A DNA stretch of 17,309 nt from DATKZS01 sp035527835 [NCBI: bacterium] (GCA_035527835.1 DATKZS010000080.1:1-17309); one strand, 5' to 3'; counted from the stretch's first letter, positions 6,246 through 14,299 are shown. Made by a program: numbers and translations. Notes: generated by a model from the sequence alone, not told the origin.

Positions 6246-7547
6246 ATGAAGAAAAAGCGCATCGTTTTGGCTGCCGTTTTTCTGTGGGTGCTGCTGAGCG
6301 CCGGGGTTGCCCACAACGAGCCGGTGCGGGTGGCGCCGCCCAAGGACATGGCGGCTCTGAAGAAGATGATGGCTCTGACGTGGGACATGAACGTTCTGCC
6401 GGCGGGGGCCTCCGCGAGGACGCTGGAGCGGCTGCTCACGAAGGGCGAGGTCGTGATCATGAACGACAACCCGGTCAAGGGTGTGCCGTGGATGGCGGTG
6501 GCGGGGGTACTGGTGGATGCTCCGCAGGAGACGGTGTTCGGGACGGCCACGGACTTTGATTATTACCCGGAGATGGTGCCGATGACGGGGAAGGCCCACG
6601 CGGAGCCGGTGGCGGGGATGCCGGAGCTTTACGAGGTAAACTTCGGGATCGAGCTGTTGTTCAGTTGGCTCTCGATAGACTACTCGGTCTATCATTTTCA
6701 CCGTCCGCCGCACCGCACGGACTGGGCGCACGCCTCGGGCGAGTTCGACGTGAACAGCGGTTTCTGGCAGTTTCTGCCCACGGAGGACGGGAGGCACACC
6801 ATGACGTTTTATTCGGTGTACTCGCTGCCGCGGCAGTCGGCGATCCGGGCGCTTTACCGGGACGAGCCGGCGCTGGAGCTGATGACGAACGTGGCGACGG
6901 CGACCATGGTGGTGCGGGCGATCAAGGCGGAGGCGGAAAAGCGTTATGGCCGGAAGCTTCCGCCGCTCACGGAGAAGGCGCCGGTGGAGAAGATATTGAC
7001 GGACGATCCGGAGACCTTGCGTCTGCTGGCGGAGAGGGGCAAGGTGCTGGTGCTGGAGCCGGGTCCCACGGTTTACGCCACGGCGGGGATCGTCGTGGAC
7101 GCGCCGGTGGAGACGGCCTATAAGGTGATCACCGATTTCCAGAAATACCAGTCGTTCATCCCGGGCGTGAAAAAGGTGGAGATGCGGGGGCAGGGCGCGA
7201 AGGGGCCCAAGGTCTACCAGGAATACAGCGTCAAGCTGTTCGCGTTCAATTTGTCCGTTAATGATGAACTGGAGTACACGCTTGAGCCTCCGAACCGGAT
7301 GACCTGGATGATCCCGCGCGAGAACGGCGGCGAGATTATGGGGTTCTGGAGGCTGATTCCCCTCGAGAACAATACTAAGTGTCTGATGTTTAACGGGTCC
7401 ACCGAAGACATCCGAAGCATGGGCTTTATTCCGAGCACGGCCATCAAGCTGGAGCCGACACTGGAATACGGACTGATCGCGGCGCAGGTGATCGCGGGCA
7501 TGGATGCCTTCAAGAAAAGGATTTACCAGGCGGCGGGGCGGAAATGA
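6246..7547 (+). CDS. Exported protein with two tandem SRPBCC/START-like domains
   Basis: This 433-aa protein has a classic signal peptide (MKKKR, hydrophobic 6-21, likely cleavage near AHN). Two homologous halves follow: ~68-230 and ~266-428. Each opens with a matching pattern: VVIMND...AVAGVLVDAPQETVFGTATDFDYYPEMVP and VLVLEP...ATAGIVVDAPVETAYKVITDFQKYQSFIP, with the D-[FY]-x-x-Y-P/F-I-P signature of SRPBCC (START, Coq10/polyketide cyclase-type) folds. These folds bind hydrophobic ligands in a deep cavity. An exported double copy suggests periplasmic carriage or sensing of a lipid or quinone-like molecule, but the ligand is unknown. ATG 6246 is chosen because GGAGG sits 9 bp upstream, the promoter ends at 6220 and the signal peptide starts here. 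The C-terminus ends in a long helix, as in the family. It appears monocistronic. Confidence 0.82.
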   Translation: MKKKRIVLAAVFLWVLLSAGVAHNEPVRVAPPKDMAALKKMMALTWDMNVLPAGASARTLERLLTKGEVVIMNDNPVKGVPWMAVAGVLVDAPQETVFGTATDFDYYPEMVPMTGKAHAEPVAGMPELYEVNFGIELLFSWLSIDYSVYHFHRPPHRTDWAHASGEFDVNSGFWQFLPTEDGRHTMTFYSVYSLPRQSAIRALYRDEPALELMTNVATATMVVRAIKAEAEKRYGRKLPPLTEKAPVEKILTDDPETLRLLAERGKVLVLEPGPTVYATAGIVVDAPVETAYKVITDFQKYQSFIPGVKKVEMRGQGAKGPKVYQEYSVKLFAFNLSVNDELEYTLEPPNRMTWMIPRENGGEIMGFWRLIPLENNTKCLMFNGSTEDIRSMGFIPSTAIKLEPTLEYGLIAAQVIAGMDAFKKRIYQAAGRK

Positions 7548-7576
7548 TTTAACTTATAAAGATCATTGCCAAAATC

Positions 7577-7678
7577 AAGAATCCAGAAGCAAGAAGCAAG
7601 AATTAAGAAGCCGGCAATATGAAGCAAGGGGCGGGTTCCTGTTTTTTCTTGATTCTTGCTTCCGGCTTCCTGGTTCTT
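7577..7678. repeat. AAGAAGC-type purine-rich periodic palindrome
   Basis: The left arm 7577-7610 is built of AGAAGC/AAGAATC-type units with a ~7-bp period. The right arm 7645-7678 is its inverted copy, matching at ~27 of 34 positions by eye. The intervening 34 bp are GC-rich. It starts 30 bp after the SRPBCC stop codon and could fold as a hairpin in the transcript, though without a clean T-tract. Open frames through it are not credible genes. Confidence 0.7.
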
Positions 7679-7779
7679 TTAACTCCGGCATACATGGCTC
7701 ATCTCCCACCCCGTGCTTTTTCAGGGAGCTTGGCTGACATGGATTGCCGATTGCCGCAATCTGTCGTTTCAGGTGCCGT

Positions 7780-7792
7780 GAATTGTCAATTC
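7780..7792. promoter_or_regulatory. Perfect palindrome GAATTGTCAATTC, possible activator site
   Basis: A 13-bp palindrome (GAATTG-T-CAATTC) lies ~130 bp upstream of the sigma-54-like -24 element of the pilin gene. That is the distance range where bacterial enhancer-binding proteins usually bind. The role is inferred from position only. The surrounding 7679-7920 stretch holds no gene I can support. Confidence 0.3.
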
Positions 7793-7920
7793 AAGGACTG
7801 AAGAGAGATATATTTTTCAATGAGAACAGATGGTTCCGCGCCGCCGCGAAGATAAATTATTCAATGATTATAATGGGATATGCTGATGAAGTCCGCATGA
7901 TCCGAGGGCAATGGTTATAA

Positions 7921-7936
7921 AGGCATGGACGTTGCT
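7921..7936 (+). promoter_or_regulatory. Sigma-54 (-24/-12) promoter candidate for the pilin gene
   Basis: AGGCATGGACGTTGCT fits the TGGCACG-N4-TTGCW consensus except for two bases. It has the invariant GG (7922-7923) and GC (7934-7935) separated by exactly 10 bp. Major type IV pilin genes in proteobacteria are classically RpoN/PilR-dependent. The predicted start near 7947 gives a ~180-nt leader containing the 11-bp tandem repeats. Confidence 0.65.
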
Positions 7937-7970
7937 TATATGCAATAGAGGAAAATAAAGTGTTCTGGGC

Positions 7971-8013
7971 ATTGATTCGGTATTGATTCGGTATTGATTC
8001 GGTATTGATTCGG
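7971..8013 (+). repeat. 11-bp tandem repeat ATTGATTCGGT, 3.9 copies
   Basis: Units at 7971, 7982, 7993 and 8004 are identical; the last lacks its final T. The 11-bp period is close to one helical turn. The array is between the sigma-54-like element and the pilin start, so it would be transcribed. It is direct and spacer-free, so it is not CRISPR. Confidence 0.9.
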
Positions 8014-8126
8014 CAACAAAAGGGGGTGATGCGGGAACGACGGTTGCAACTTGATTAAGAAACCAGGGTAGGGTCCGAATTTCACTAAAGGCAAGCAAGA
8101 TGGAATCAAGAAAGGAGAAACGGAAG

Positions 8127-8588
8127 ATGAAAAATAAGAAAGGTTTTACACTGATCGAGCTGATGATCGTCGTTGCGATCATCGGCATTCTGGCGGCCAT
8201 CGCCATCCCTGACTTCCTGAAGTTCCAGGCCAAAGCGAAACAGTCGGAGGCCAAGACGAACCTGGGCGCGATCTTCACCACCCAGATAGCTTACTTCGGC
8301 GAGAACAACACCTTCGGCGACGGCTTGAACTGCTTCACCGATGTCGCCTGGAGCCCGGAAGGCATGAACCTGTATTCCTATTTCTGCGGCGACGCCGCCG
8401 TTGCTATTATCCACAACCGTAAGCCACCTCAAGGCCCGGATAGCGGCACTGATCCGCCTGACCTCATCGAGACCAGCGATATAGCGTTCACCGTCGGCGC
8501 CAGCGGCAACGTGGACAACGACCCGGAGAACGACTGGTGGACGATGAGCGACGCCAAGATCCTCAAGAACACCAAGATTGACCCGTAA
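8127..8588 (+). CDS. pilA: Type IV pilin (PilA-like major pilin)
   Basis: This 153-aa prepilin has a short leader MKNKKG cut by prepilin peptidase before F7, then the class III signal [20 protein letters not shown] with Glu at mature position 5. The mature protein is ~147 aa. The N-terminal helix continues [18 protein letters not shown], a pattern I associate with deltaproteobacterial and myxobacterial pilins. The globular part has two cysteines (NCF and YFCG), which could form a disulfide, and an acidic C-terminus. It is longer than the ~60-aa Geobacter-type PilA-N, so there is no reason to call it a short conductive pilin. ATG 8127 is chosen over upstream 8100 because AAGGAG sits 8 bp before it and it gives the proper leader. 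A strong terminator follows 28 bp after the stop, so it is monocistronic. It could instead be a pseudopilin, but the length and isolated setting favour a major pilin. Confidence 0.92.
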   Translation: MKNKKGFTLIELMIVVAIIGILAAIAIPDFLKFQAKAKQSEAKTNLGAIFTTQIAYFGENNTFGDGLNCFTDVAWSPEGMNLYSYFCGDAAVAIIHNRKPPQGPDSGTDPPDLIETSDIAFTVGASGNVDNDPENDWWTMSDAKILKNTKIDP

Positions 8589-8616
8589 CCCTTCCCGCGT
8601 CGGACCTTGCCTCTTA

Positions 8617-8646
8617 AAGCCGGGGGAGAAATCCCCCGGCTTTTTT
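8617..8646 (+). terminator. Rho-independent terminator of the pilin gene
   Basis: An 11-bp perfect stem AAGCCGGGGGA/TCCCCCGGCTT (8617-8627/8632-8642) with a GAAA tetraloop is followed by a run of six T (8641-8646, the first two shared with the stem). The opposite strand lacks a good T-tract, so it serves the plus strand. Confidence 0.92.
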
Positions 8647-8674
8647 CATAAACGGGCATAAGCCGTGCGGCTTT

Positions 8675-10438
8675 TCAAGGCAGGGCGGATAAAATCAGGC
8701 GGGAGGGCATTTGCGCGTCGTGATACACACTCTGGCGGGCGGCACGCATGGCGGTGCCGGTGGCGATGTTGTCTCCGGTGTTGCGGTTGCGGTCGAAGCG
8801 GGGGAAGTTGGAGGAGCTGATCTGGAGCCTGATCCGGTGGCCGGGCTGAAAGACGTAAGCCGTGTACCACAGGTCAATGACGTATTCATAGACTTGGCCG
8901 GGAACGATCGGCTCGGGATGGCGCAGGTCTCCGTCTCGGAAGCGGGCGCGGACCACTCCGTCCACGATGTTCACGCTGAGGCCGTCGGGATAGACGTCGC
9001 AGAGCTTGGCGGTGAAGTCGGTGTCAAGGGCGTCGGAGGCCGCGTCGAGGGCCACGGAGAGCGGGCCCATCACGGTGAGCGGCGAGGAGAGCGGAGCGGT
9101 GGTGTAAACCAGCACGTCGCCGCGGGCCTCGACCGATGCCTGGTCCTTGGGCCCGGCGTCGTTGCCGAGCAGCGGCCCGCCGGTGGTGGGGACGGGGTGG
9201 GCCGGGTCATAGGTAAAGACGTCGGGCGGCTCTTGTGCGGGGGCTTCTCTGGAGAGGGCGCCGTTTCCGGCCCTTTGGTTGGCCGCGCCGTCCGAGTGGA
9301 GGTAGAAGACGGTGGGTCTGGCCTCGGGCGGGGGCCACTCATCCATGCCCACCCACTGGCCGCTTCCCATCACGTACAGATAATAGGGCGGCTGGTTCTC
9401 GATTCCGGTGTCCTGTCCCTTGAGCGCCGCGTCCAGGAAATCCATGGTCAGGTCGAGCTGGCCGAGCTTTACGATCCCCCCGTGCTTGAACTTCACCGGC
9501 GGGTCCTTGAAAAAGCCGTGGCCCCACGGCCCGATGACGATGCGGCTCATGGCGCCGACGCCGGGGGGCGCTTTTTCGCGCAACTCCCTGAAGTCCTCGA
9601 TCTGATACTTCTGGAAGAGGTCGTACCATCCGGCGATGAGCAGGGCCGGGGCGGTCACGTTCTTGTACCGGTCGTCGTACGCGGTGTCGGCGAGCACGTC
9701 GGGGAGGCGGTAAGACACGGTGTCGTCGAAAAACCGGACGTTTTCCGGGGACACGGCGTTATCGGCGGTGATGAGGGGTAGATGGTTGTAACCGTTCTGG
9801 AGGTCTTGGGGTTTGACCTTTTGCCCCTGGCCGTCGCGGTTGGATGTGGACCAGGAGAGGATGTTTTCGAGGTTGACAGCGCCTCCCTCGTAATGGAGCT
9901 TGATGATGTCGGCGGTGGTGATAAGGGGGACCATGGCGGCGAGTCCGGCCCCGGCATCGGCGTCTGCCATGGCCCACTGGGTGAATCCGAAGTATGATCC
10001 TCCCCATGAGCCCACTTTGCCGTTGCACCAGGGCTCGTTGGCCAGCCATTGCAGCGTGTCCGCTCCGTCCCGGGCCTCGTTAAGCATCGGGTAAAATTCG
10101 CCGGCGGAGGCGTAGCGGCCGCGCACGTCCTGGACCACCACCGTGTAGCCGTGGCCCGCGAACAGCTTGTACAAGGACGATTGGAGCAGGGCCACGACTC
10201 CCGGGGCCCGCTTGTCGTAGGGCGTGCGCACCAGGATGACCGGGCCGCGATCCAGACCCACGGGATGATATACGTCGGCGGCCAGGACGGTCCCGTCGCG
10301 CATCCGGGCCATCACGTCCTTTTCCACCCGGACCCGGTATTGGATGGGGTCAAGATGATATATTCCATTGACCGCGGTAGCGCAACCGGCCAGGCCGGCG
10401 GCGGCCATCAGCAAAGCCAGAATGACGGTTTTCTTCAC
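8675..10438 (-). CDS. CocE/NonD-family S15 hydrolase, predicted lipoprotein
   Basis: This 587-aa member of the X-Pro dipeptidyl-peptidase (S15)/cocaine esterase-like family has a lipoprotein signal ending LAGC (C19). The alpha/beta-hydrolase core carries the likely triad: S148 in WGGSYFG, D273 in AGWYDLF and H307 in GPWGHG. QDVRGRYASAGEF (103-115), the usual oxyanion-region motif, is present. The C-terminal jelly-roll domain (~400-587) has the typical family ending, with LWYTAYVFQPGHRIRLQI and SNFPRFDRN. It likely hydrolyses an ester or amide in the periplasm or at the outer membrane; the true substrate is unknown, and members act on acyl esters, beta-lactam side chains and peptides. The start is GTG 10438, with GAGGAG five bases upstream. 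It lies 116 bp downstream of the Ig-like lipoprotein gene on the same strand, perhaps co-transcribed. The plus strand carries long spurious open frames, as expected at this GC. Confidence 0.9.
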   Translation of the reverse strand: MKKTVILALLMAAAGLAGCATAVNGIYHLDPIQYRVRVEKDVMARMRDGTVLAADVYHPVGLDRGPVILVRTPYDKRAPGVVALLQSSLYKLFAGHGYTVVVQDVRGRYASAGEFYPMLNEARDGADTLQWLANEPWCNGKVGSWGGSYFGFTQWAMADADAGAGLAAMVPLITTADIIKLHYEGGAVNLENILSWSTSNRDGQGQKVKPQDLQNGYNHLPLITADNAVSPENVRFFDDTVSYRLPDVLADTAYDDRYKNVTAPALLIAGWYDLFQKYQIEDFRELREKAPPGVGAMSRIVIGPWGHGFFKDPPVKFKHGGIVKLGQLDLTMDFLDAALKGQDTGIENQPPYYLYVMGSGQWVGMDEWPPPEARPTVFYLHSDGAANQRAGNGALSREAPAQEPPDVFTYDPAHPVPTTGGPLLGNDAGPKDQASVEARGDVLVYTTAPLSSPLTVMGPLSVALDAASDALDTDFTAKLCDVYPDGLSVNIVDGVVRARFRDGDLRHPEPIVPGQVYEYVIDLWYTAYVFQPGHRIRLQISSSNFPRFDRNRNTGDNIATGTAMRAARQSVYHDAQMPSRLILSALP

Positions 10439-10482
10439 GATAGCTCCTCATGCCGCATTGCGGCGCCCTGAAATCATGAAAA

Positions 10483-10537
10483 TGGCGGGGCCGACACTCC
10501 TGTCGGCCCAGCCCCGGGGACAAGAATGTCCCCGCCA
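10483..10537. repeat. REP-like multi-stem palindrome between lipoprotein genes
   Basis: Two perfect hairpins, GGGCCGACA/TGTCGGCCC (10488-10509, loop CTCC) and GGGGACA/TGTCCCC (10516-10533, loop AGAA), are enclosed by TGGCGGGG (10483-10490) and CCCCGCCA (10530-10537), which can also pair. There is no T-tract. It might act as an mRNA stabiliser or attenuating structure between the two minus-strand genes; this is inference. Confidence 0.65.
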
Positions 10538-10554
10538 CCGACCTTGAGCCCTGA

Positions 10555-12270
10555 TTATTGCACGGCGATCGCGCGCGCGGTTGCCATGGGGCCCGGTGGA
10601 GAGGAATAGGCGCCGCCGACGCGGAAGTTCCGGTCGCCGGCGGTGAGCTCGTCTGGGTCCAGGGTGAGGCGGACGGTGACCTGGCCGGAGGCGGGCACGG
10701 CGCAGACGGGCGGCGTGCCGGAGCAGGACTCGCCGAGGTAGTTCCAGGCGCCCACGGCAGTGTCTCCGCCGGCCGGTCCGGTGAGGGCGGAGAAGGCGAT
10801 GTCCGCGACCTGGAAGCCGGCGCCGTCGCGGGTCTCGGTGCAGGTCACGTCAATGTCTCCGCCGGCGGCGGCGTTGATGGAGTCGGGGTCCGCCTGGCAA
10901 TTGATGCCGTAGAGGAAATCAATTCCGCTCACCACCGGGCTCGAGATGTTTTCCGCGCGGATCCAGACCATGCCATCGGCGTCGCAGATCGGAATGAGCT
11001 GGCACAGATCCACGGAGTAGCCCATCAACACCTCCAACACCCCGTTAATGTCGGCGCTGTTGACCCGCGCGGTGACCACGCCCTGCTCAAAGCCGGTGAC
11101 GGCGCCGCCGCCGTCGGTTATGAAATGGCCGGAGAGCATCATGTGGTCCAGCGCCAATTCTCCGGGCAGGCCCAGGGGGGCGAGAGGGATGACGAGCCGG
11201 GACGGCCCGAGCGAGAACCAGGGATTGTCGAGCAGGCCCGGGTTGGGGCCGAAGGCCGGGGCCAGGCTGACCTGCTGATACACACCGCCGCCGGTGTCCT
11301 GGCCCATGCCCCCGACGGAGGTCATGGCGCCGGTCCCGGCGTCCACGCTCACCACCTTGGTCAGGATGGCGGGCAGCACGGAGATGATGCTGAAGAGGGC
11401 CTTGCCCTCCCGCGGCTCGACCAGGTTGTCCTCGGCCAGGTTGAGGGCAAAGACCAGGTCGGCCAGGGCCGAGGGGTCGGAGAGCGGCGGCGGGTTCAGG
11501 ATGGTGAAAGCGGATGACCGGGACACGCCGCTCACCAGGATGGCGGCGGTGGCCTGGTAAACGGCGCCGGGCTCGAACAGGTCATCGGGCGTGAAGACCA
11601 TGGTCCGGCCGTCGGAGCTGAGCCGCGTGGTCCCGGCCACCGGAGCGCCGCCCTTTTCCACCACGATCTCGGCCTCGCCGTCAAGCACCTGCTGGGAAAA
11701 TTCCGCGCGCACCACCGCGTTCGCGCCCACGTCCGCGGACCCGTCAGCCGGATCGAGCGAGGCGATGGTCAGATCAGCGAGCGACTTCACCACCAGAAGC
11801 CGGGCCACGTAATCGCCCACGTTGCCGTCCTCGTCAATCAGGCCCATGTAAAGGGTGTAGGTCCCGGGCAGGAACAGCGGGTCCAGGCTGATGGTGAAAT
11901 TGATGGTGGTGGTCCCCGGATTGAGGGGGTCGTCGAGCGGCGTCACATCAAAGGTGAAATACTGGCCCGAGCCCTCGAACTGCAGCACCAAAGTGGTCAC
12001 GCCCGTGTAGTCGTCGTCGTCAAACGTGATGACGCCGTGAAGGCTGCCGCCCTGCCGGGTGATCGGGTAATAGTCGGTGTCGCGGATCACGGGAGCGGAC
12101 GGCCCGGGCGCGGCGGCCGGCCTCTCGCCGGGCACAATCTGTCCGCCGATGAAGTTAAGATTGAAAACCGGCGCGGCGGCGGAAGAGGCATTGTCGGACT
12201 TGCCGCATCCGATGAGGCCGAGCCCAACGAGCGCCGCCGCCACAACCACGCGAAGCCGTTTTGCCTTCAC
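10555..12270 (-). CDS. Lipoprotein with a bacterial Ig-like (Big_5) domain
   Basis: This 571-aa protein has a lipoprotein signal ending LIGC (C22), so it is probably an envelope lipoprotein. Residues 30-165 include a beta-rich domain with an acidic FDDDDY stretch (83-88). Residues ~166-257 match a Big_5/SbsA-type Ig-like domain: SLDPADGSADVGANA, VRAEFSQQVLDG, RTMVFTPDDLFEPGAVYQAT. Residues ~258-571 form a larger beta-rich region with no family I recognise. It carries paired cysteines (CQLIPIC, GINC, VTC, ESC, PPVC) likely to form disulfides outside the cytoplasm. A structural, adhesive or binding role is plausible, and no catalytic motif is seen. The start is GTG 12270 after GGGAGGG at ~7-bp spacing, with a good promoter upstream (12339-12367). 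The CocE-like hydrolase follows. Confidence 0.82.
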   Translation of the reverse strand: MKAKRLRVVVAAALVGLGLIGCGKSDNASSAAAPVFNLNFIGGQIVPGERPAAAPGPSAPVIRDTDYYPITRQGGSLHGVITFDDDDYTGVTTLVLQFEGSGQYFTFDVTPLDDPLNPGTTTINFTISLDPLFLPGTYTLYMGLIDEDGNVGDYVARLLVVKSLADLTIASLDPADGSADVGANAVVRAEFSQQVLDGEAEIVVEKGGAPVAGTTRLSSDGRTMVFTPDDLFEPGAVYQATAAILVSGVSRSSAFTILNPPPLSDPSALADLVFALNLAEDNLVEPREGKALFSIISVLPAILTKVVSVDAGTGAMTSVGGMGQDTGGGVYQQVSLAPAFGPNPGLLDNPWFSLGPSRLVIPLAPLGLPGELALDHMMLSGHFITDGGGAVTGFEQGVVTARVNSADINGVLEVLMGYSVDLCQLIPICDADGMVWIRAENISSPVVSGIDFLYGINCQADPDSINAAAGGDIDVTCTETRDGAGFQVADIAFSALTGPAGGDTAVGAWNYLGESCSGTPPVCAVPASGQVTVRLTLDPDELTAGDRNFRVGGAYSSPPGPMATARAIAVQ

Positions 12271-12338
12271 CCGAAAACCCTCCCTACTCTGCGATCCCGG
12301 TCATCGCCGGCCGGCAGGTTGACAAGATTATGTGTATT

Positions 12339-12367
12339 GTATAACAATTTACCCGAAGCATTGTCAA
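12339..12367 (-). promoter_or_regulatory. Sigma-70 promoter for the Ig-like lipoprotein gene
   Basis: On the minus strand a consensus TTGACA (12367-12362) is followed after 17 bp by TTATAC (12344-12339), or after 18 bp by TATACA. The start codon is ~60 bp downstream. A second TTGACA on the plus strand (12319-12324) faces it, so -35-like hexamers converge on one AT-rich patch. Confidence 0.6.
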
Positions 12368-12411
12368 GGCGCGGGCAGGTCAAGCCTAATAATGTGGTAA
12401 GGTCTTTTTTC

Positions 12412-12813
12412 AGCGCAAAGACGCGAAGAACGCAGAGAATACAGTGCTGTCCAAAATAAACGGACCGGAGAACCGCCAAGACGCCAAGAGCGCTAAGGAT
12501 TTTTTTTAACAAGATTTTAAGAGGGCTTGGGGGCGAATGTTTCTTGCTTGGCGCTCCCGTCGGCCGGTTCGCCAAGCCGGTTGGGGCCAACGCTCCTGAG
12601 TTGTTATTTGCCGGACCGCAAAGAAACATCATGATTTACTTGGCGATCCTTGGCGTTCTTGGCGTCTTGGCGGTTTTCTTACGGCCTATTTTGGACAAGA
12701 GTGCAGAGAATATTGAAAAGAATAGCATTCAGTCTGGATTTGCCGTCCAGGCGGAAAGACATTCCGGCGGGTGAGAAAAATTGGTTCCTTTGCGCTCTTT
12801 GCGTCTTTGCGCT
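12412..12813. repeat. CGCAAAG-type palindrome split by the MITE insertion
   Basis: The left arm (12412-12437, AGCGCAAAGACGCGAAG then AACGCAGAG) and the inverted right arm (around 12788-12813) match at about 22 of 26 positions. Removing the 262-bp element and one 9-bp target copy leaves a ~131-bp element with 9-bp-phased CGCAAAG arms, related to the 72-bp palindrome in apbE. The part between the MITE and the right arm (12713-12787) has no recognisable gene. Confidence 0.65.
12442..12703 (-). mobile_element. MITE-like element, copy B (complete, inverted)
   Basis: A complete 262-bp copy lies in opposite orientation to copies A and C. It starts CAGTGCTGTCCAAAATA and ends TATTTTGGACAAGAGTG, with imperfect terminal inverted repeats of ~50 bp containing CGCCAAG units. 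It is flanked by a perfect 9-bp direct repeat CAGAGAATA (12433-12441 and 12704-12712). There is no transposase frame inside, so movement must be in trans. It lies between the divergent lipoprotein and GH5 genes. Confidence 0.9.
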
Positions 12814-12862
12814 TTAAATCTCATTACATCATGAGGTACTGACTTTTATCGCGGGAGTGATG

Positions 12863-14299
12863 ATGGGCAAATGGAAACGGGCGGGATGGGTTTTGTTGGC
12901 CGCGTGGCTGCTGGCCGCGGGTCCGGGGTGCGATTTCAAGGGGAGTGGCGGCCGGAGCGTCAGCGGGACGGCCTATCCTCTTTCCACCCGCGGCCAATGG
13001 ATCATAGACGCTCAGGGCCGGACCGTGATCTGGCGCGGGGTGAATTACAACGGGATCGAGTCCATGCTCTTCGACGATCAGCCGCCGGCGCTCGAGGACT
13101 TCCAGTTGATCCGGCGCTGGGGCTTCAACGTGGTCCGCCTCACCGTTTCCTGGGAGTTCATCGAGCCCGACCGGGACGCGTACGACGAGGATCACCTGGC
13201 GACCTGGGTTGATCCGGCCATCGCGTTCGCGGCGCAGGAGGGCATCGGCGTGATCCTCAACATGCACCAGTGGAACTGGTCAACCTGCTTCGATCCGGGC
13301 GGCCGGGGCAACGGCGCGCCGCCGTGGGCCCTTCCCGAATGGGCCCGCGATGACTGCCCCATTGACGGTCCCGACGCTTACACCCAGATGACGCGGGCCT
13401 CCGCCGACTTCTGGCTGGACATGGACGCGCGCGAGGAATACATGGAGATGTGGGAGATGATGGCCGCGCGTTACCAGGACAATCCTGCCGTCATCGCCTA
13501 CGACGTTTTCAACGAGCCGCAGCCCGGCGACATCTGGGGCGGCCGCCCGGTCGAGTTCGACCAGGACATCCTCCAGCCTTTCCATGAAGAGCTGATCCGG
13601 CGCATCCGGGCCGTTGACCCCATGACCATCATCGTTTACGAGTGCTCGATCATGCACGACGTCTACGATAATGATTTCACCGCCATGCCCTTCAATAACA
13701 TCGTGTACTCGACCCACAACTACACCGGGGGCACCGCCGGCGGGCACAGCGGAACTTACATTGGACCGGAGCCGCTCCGGGCCGACATCGAGCGGGGGGT
13801 CATGGAGGCCGCGCGGCAGGGCGTTCCGCTCTACATCGGCGAGTTCGCGGTCGGCGGCTCCCAGCCCATTGCCGAGGACTGGATGCGCGCCGAGTTCCGG
13901 TTCCAGGAACAATACCTGGTGAGCGGCACCTGGTGGGGCCTGCGCCAGCACGACAACACGGCGCAGGGATTGATGGAATACGACACCAAGCTGGAGAAGC
14001 CGGCGCTTTTGGACTACGTTTCCCGGCCGTATCCGGCGGCGACCGCCGGGCTATTGATGTCCTATAGTTTCGACGAGCCCACCAAAAGCTTTAACATGAC
14101 CTTCATGAACAGCCCGGCCGCCGCCGGCCCGACCCTCATCGCCATCCCCGAGTACCAGTACCCGGACGGCGTCGGCGTCGAGTGCTCCGACACCGACGGC
14201 ACCTGGTCATACTCCCATGACCCCGTTGCCGGATACGTGAGCCTAACCGTCAACCCGGCCCAGCCCATCCACTCCGTCTTCATCTATCCCGCGGATTGA
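12863..14299 (+). CDS. Glycoside hydrolase family 5, endoglycoceramidase-like
   Basis: This ~478-aa exported GH5 enzyme has a basic n-region and a hydrophobic segment followed by Cys (AAGPGC), perhaps a non-canonical lipobox. Numbering below counts from the in-frame GTG at 12857, two codons upstream of the chosen start. QWIIDAQGRTVIWRGVNY (47-64) is the opening strand typical of endoglycoceramidase-like GH5. The catalytic set looks complete: R94 in VVRL, H137 in NMHQW, acid/base E220 in VFNEP, H287 in STHNY and nucleophile E329 in YIGEF. A C-terminal beta-sandwich (~395-480) completes the two-domain layout of that subgroup. The fold hydrolyses beta-glycosidic bonds; whether the substrate is a glycolipid or a beta-glucan cannot be fixed. 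ATG 12863 is favoured because the GGGAG Shine-Dalgarno (12853-12857) overlaps the upstream GTG. It stands alone between two repeat-rich gaps. Confidence 0.9.
   Translation: MGKWKRAGWVLLAAWLLAAGPGCDFKGSGGRSVSGTAYPLSTRGQWIIDAQGRTVIWRGVNYNGIESMLFDDQPPALEDFQLIRRWGFNVVRLTVSWEFIEPDRDAYDEDHLATWVDPAIAFAAQEGIGVILNMHQWNWSTCFDPGGRGNGAPPWALPEWARDDCPIDGPDAYTQMTRASADFWLDMDAREEYMEMWEMMAARYQDNPAVIAYDVFNEPQPGDIWGGRPVEFDQDILQPFHEELIRRIRAVDPMTIIVYECSIMHDVYDNDFTAMPFNNIVYSTHNYTGGTAGGHSGTYIGPEPLRADIERGVMEAARQGVPLYIGEFAVGGSQPIAEDWMRAEFRFQEQYLVSGTWWGLRQHDNTAQGLMEYDTKLEKPALLDYVSRPYPAATAGLLMSYSFDEPTKSFNMTFMNSPAAAGPTLIAIPEYQYPDGVGVECSDTDGTWSYSHDPVAGYVSLTVNPAQPIHSVFIYPAD

Noticed and set aside
7504-7801. Small open frames after the SRPBCC gene
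   Set aside because: They translate the purine-rich periodic palindrome and lack ribosome sites; the hydrophobic look of the 60-aa frame comes from the pyrimidine-rich arm.
7971-8013. CRISPR array
   Set aside because: The units are 11 bp, directly adjacent and without spacers; no cas genes are present.
8711-9781. 356-aa plus-strand open frame opposite the CocE-like gene
   Set aside because: Shadow frame; the minus strand has the signal peptide, catalytic triad and family C-terminus.
12544-12774. 76-aa hydrophobic open frame (ILGVLGVLAVF)
   Set aside because: It lies inside MITE copy B; the hydrophobic segment is the translated CGCCAAG periodic end.
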